Source: [Phialemoniopsis] sp. UDSM-2020
Taxonomy: Eukaryota > Ascomycota > Sordariomycetes > Thyridiales > Thyridiaceae
Direction: 5' to 3'
Length of the DNA stretch: 64,000 nucleotides
Assembly (NCBI GenBank): GCA_018873225.1
Contig: JAEILZ010000004.1
Location: 1,488,001 to 1,552,000 of the forward strand
Under the pieces are notes generated by a model. It was not told where the DNA came from. It made no database searches and was given only the letters and a program-made list of their open reading frames with translations. The translations under genes and the position numbers were made by a program. Each line of letters starts with the position of its first letter. Within the stretch, counting starts at the first letter, position 1. Shown here in pieces: positions 61,162 through 64,000 of this stretch.

Positions 61162-63584
61162 GATGAGCCTCGAAACACACGACGCCCAATGCCTTGCGCA
61201 TGCGACCGATGGATGTGTGGTGTCCTAGGTATTTTGTCAATTGTCTCTTAAGTGTAATCGTCGGGTAGATTGGACGCGTCTTAAACGCGTGTGAGGCTTG
61301 AGGTAGTCGGCACTAAAAGTGGAGAATGCCGATTGTCGCCCGCCGGGACACGCCAATGTTCCAGCATATTGGGACCGCTGTAAGTTGGCGGGCGCTAGAC
61401 TACTTAGTCGCTGAACGTGGACAGTCCTAACAGTCCAAGGTTCCACGAGCAGTTGGTACTAGGACCGGGCCGTTGATTTTGACATTAGATCTGAAAACAG
61501 CAGAACACCAAATACTGAGATGAGGTGTTCTGAATTTTATTTTTGTTGTGTTTTCTCAATATCATCGATAGAGCTCAGCCGTTCAGGCCACACACTTCAG
61601 CTTGCACGAATCAGTTACTTCAGTGACTCTCACAATGGCATCCGCAACGCATCATACCTGTGTCCCTACCCGGGTAATAGACGCTCGGAAAATCGCCATC
61701 GCTTGTACTACTTCCATAAGATATATAAGTTGCTTCAATTGTCAATGGTCGAATAAGCTCTTCTGCTCCCGCTGTTGGCCTCAAAGACGTGCAGCAGCTT
61801 TACTTGGTAGTGCACAGACTTTCCCATTCTGATCAAGTTCCAATCCCATGTGACTTTTCACTGTGAAGGATATGCACCCTCCGAGAACAGATTGCCGTCT
61901 GGCATTGCCGTAGAATTTCAGTGTCAACCCACATTGGCTTTGCGAGCACAGTCCTGCTTATATGCTCTTGGCGGTCAGTTGCCGATCAGCTCTGGATCTG
62001 GAAAAGAACCCGCTGTCGCCCGTCTACACGCAGACTCGAAATGTTTCTTTCTTCTTTTGCCCTTTTCTTGTGGCACGGATGCTCCTCCATTATAAAGCTA
62101 GAATGAGGAAAGCAATGATGGTGTTTCAAGTCGAAATATGACCATCAAAGTACTTCACTCAAAAGGCTTGGCAACTGAACCGTCTTCCGTCAGCTTCAGG
62201 TCGGGTATTCATTGTCGGCGGCGGTGGCGCGTCCCTCCCGCTGCCAACAGTGGACCAGACGCCGCCTGTGTAACCCGGGCGTACCTACTGTGCGTTTGGG
62301 GCTCGTGTTCAACCTCGTTTAGACACGTTCAATGCAAGTTGGTCAAGGATTGTCATTGGTGGTCAGCAGAGGTCAGACCCAGCCTACCATGGGGTCAGTT
62401 GGCTGCTATCATAAGCAAAGCAAATTGAACCAGGGCGGGTTTCTAGTAAACCCCGATCGCGCACGTTCTGTTGATTGCATGCACGGAAGCCTTGCGATAG
62501 ACCTACTCCTCCAGGGCTACCTTCTCATGCAGCCAAGTTGGGGATGTTCTCCACGACGGATAGTTATTCCTTGTGCGACCAAACTCTGGTCTTCAAGGCT
62601 GCATTGCCTGACATCCGGCTACATGTAGGTTACTTATTACCAGCCAATAGGGCCCTGACGCCTGAATGATCTCACATGCACACCACAAGAGAGTGAAGGA
62701 GGTGGTTTTATGAAGAGAAGACATCAACAGGTAGTTACTCGAAGATCTTGCTTGTGTGGGCTGTTTATCTCCATCGTCCTCCGTACATGGCCTGGCAATC
62801 ATTGGGTCTGCGTGGTGGTGTGCGTGCGCTTGCTGATGCAGTATAACACATAAGGCCCCCTTCTGACCAGGAATCGTATTTGCAAGGTCCACACGGTCCA
62901 GCTCGCTATTTCTCTTCCCACCTGGCGGTCTCGCATCGGAGTCGATACCCTGGCTGGCCCGAAAAAGAAGGTCAGGCCAGTCCTCCACAACCAGACATCT
63001 CGCCCAGTACTGAAATTCAAGGCGGCAATACTCATCCAACTTTACTCCAAGTATTTCTTCTCATAAACTTACCTACCTGTTCAATCACAACTCAAAGGAC
63101 CTCATGGCCTATCGGACTGCTTCGCTTCCCTGGCTTCAGTGACCTTGAAGCGCCCGTTTGCGACGGCCATTTCAGGCTGATCTTGGCGAGCCTCTCGGTG
63201 ACGCACAACTTGTTTCCACTCATTGCGAGATCTTCGGCGGCCACTAGAGCCATCACCCGCGTGGCATCCACTTGGCACTTACACAAACGTCTGAGCTAGT
63301 ACATCAACAGTGGGAATCCGCTTAATTGTATCCTTTATGAATAGTCGTTCAGAGATCTAGTTTCAAGGATTCCCCGAGTCTTTTTTGATAAACTCGGAAT
63401 CATAGGTCGAGCGCATGAAGAGATCTCCGGCATTACGCAATGCCCAGTTTGTTGACCGCTCACACCCGGCCTCCGATCTCACACATGACAACAGAGACGA
63501 CGACCACACGAGCTTGAGACTTCAAGGTGCTCTCAAGATCATCTGCTCTCCGGTGTAGAGGGGTCATGTTGCCAGTGTCCGGCA
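61162..63584. other. Intergenic between CENP-I and the partial gene
   Basis: 2.4 kb without a supportable gene. Open frames up to 148 codons (62593-63039 minus, 62880-63299 plus) lack domains and codon bias. I looked here for the catalytic half of a GH3 hexosaminidase that would be expected upstream of the next gene and did not find it. Confidence 0.55.
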
Positions 63585-64000
63585 ATGCAGAGCGCGTATG
63601 CCAGTACTGGATCTCCTGGGTCCAATAACCCACAGGAGGCAGGAGCAGTACTCGTCCGGGACGCACAGTCGTGCATACCTCTTTCCAAGGTGCTTTCGGA
63701 AGGCGATCTCTTGTACATTTTCACCCCAGTCGTCGCTCCCCAGGATCCCAGTGGCCCAGGCCCCAACAACCCGCCTTCTGACCCCTTCGAGGTCTTTGGA
63801 AGAGCGCTGGCAAAGTACCATCCGTGGATTCGCCATGTTCCCTACAATGCCCGTGATCAGATCACCCCGTACCATGCAACCCATGTCAACTTTGCAAGGG
63901 CTGTCATATTCGTCGTCTCCGGACCTCCTAGGCCGGGGCAGCCTTCACAGCTTGAGCTGTCGGAAATGACCCGAGCCATCAGCGAGCCACGGCCTCATAT
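63585..64000 (+). CDS. Partial gene, GH3 hexosaminidase C-terminal-like
   Basis: The frame is open from an ATG at 63585 to the window edge (138 codons seen). AGAVLVRDAQSCIPLSKVLS, then GDLLYIFTPVVAPQDP, then FEVFGRALAKYHPWIRHVPY resemble the middle (GH3 C-terminal-type) domain of fungal beta-N-acetylglucosaminidases of glycoside hydrolase family 3. The catalytic TIM-barrel half that should precede it is absent upstream in all frames. This may be a family member lacking the catalytic domain, a 5'-truncated relic, or a gene with a distant first exon. An upstream in-frame stop near 63487 limits extension without an intron. The identification is by remembered sequence pattern and is tentative. 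Confidence 0.5.
   Translation, partial: MQSAYASTGSPGSNNPQEAGAVLVRDAQSCIPLSKVLSEGDLLYIFTPVVAPQDPSGPGPNNPPSDPFEVFGRALAKYHPWIRHVPYNARDQITPYHATHVNFARAVIFVVSGPPRPGQPSQLELSEMTRAISEPRPH

Noticed and set aside
62880..63299. 139-codon frame that might be an upstream exon of the partial GH3-like gene
   Set aside because: Contains none of the GH3 catalytic motifs and no convincing splice to 63585.

Overview
The window is chromosomal DNA of a filamentous ascomycete (Pezizomycotina, most likely a Sordariomycete). The evidence is short introns of 49 to 166 bp with GTRNGY-type donors and CTRAC/CTAAT branch points, C/G-biased third codon positions, long pyrimidine-rich promoters, and a transposon destroyed by repeat-induced point mutation (RIP). 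I found 15 confident protein genes, one partial gene at the right edge, one decaying repeat-protein gene, one intron-containing tRNA gene and one LTR retrotransposon. Exon joins were read by hand and each spliced reading frame closes exactly.

Left part (1-24.5 kb): tRNA isopentenyltransferase (MOD5, minus) lies head to head with the translocon subunit SEC61 (plus). Then comes an 8.1-kb Ty3/gypsy element at 7711-15828, with 206-bp LTRs and a GTGGA target-site duplication. Its interior has lost nearly every CpA, TpG and CpG. A Ybt1-type vacuolar ABCC transporter, tRNA-Phe(GAA) and an adaptin-binding p34/Irc6-type protein follow.

Middle (24.5-45 kb): a gene-free stretch of 6.3 kb leads into a homeodomain transcription factor. 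Next are a Dnf3-type P4-ATPase flippase, a six-exon PAQR/Izh membrane protein containing a 13-nt microexon, and an MDR-family NADPH oxidoreductase.

Right part (45-64 kb): CAND1 (cullin exchange factor), an orphan protein built of 18-19-residue repeats with two coding lesions, the septation GTPase Spg1/Tem1, glycine cleavage H protein, porphobilinogen deaminase, a small secreted protein with 12 cysteines, the inner-kinetochore protein CENP-I/Mis6 (8 exons), and the start of a gene resembling the C-terminal half of fungal GH3 beta-N-acetylglucosaminidases.

Most genes are unlinked housekeeping functions (secretion, membrane transport and lipid asymmetry, cell-cycle and kinetochore control, haem and glycine metabolism). 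No biosynthetic gene cluster is visible. The most unusual signals are the complementary mosaic of the two LTRs, the PAQR microexon, the repeat protein with its frameshift, and the two-module cysteine-rich secreted protein.
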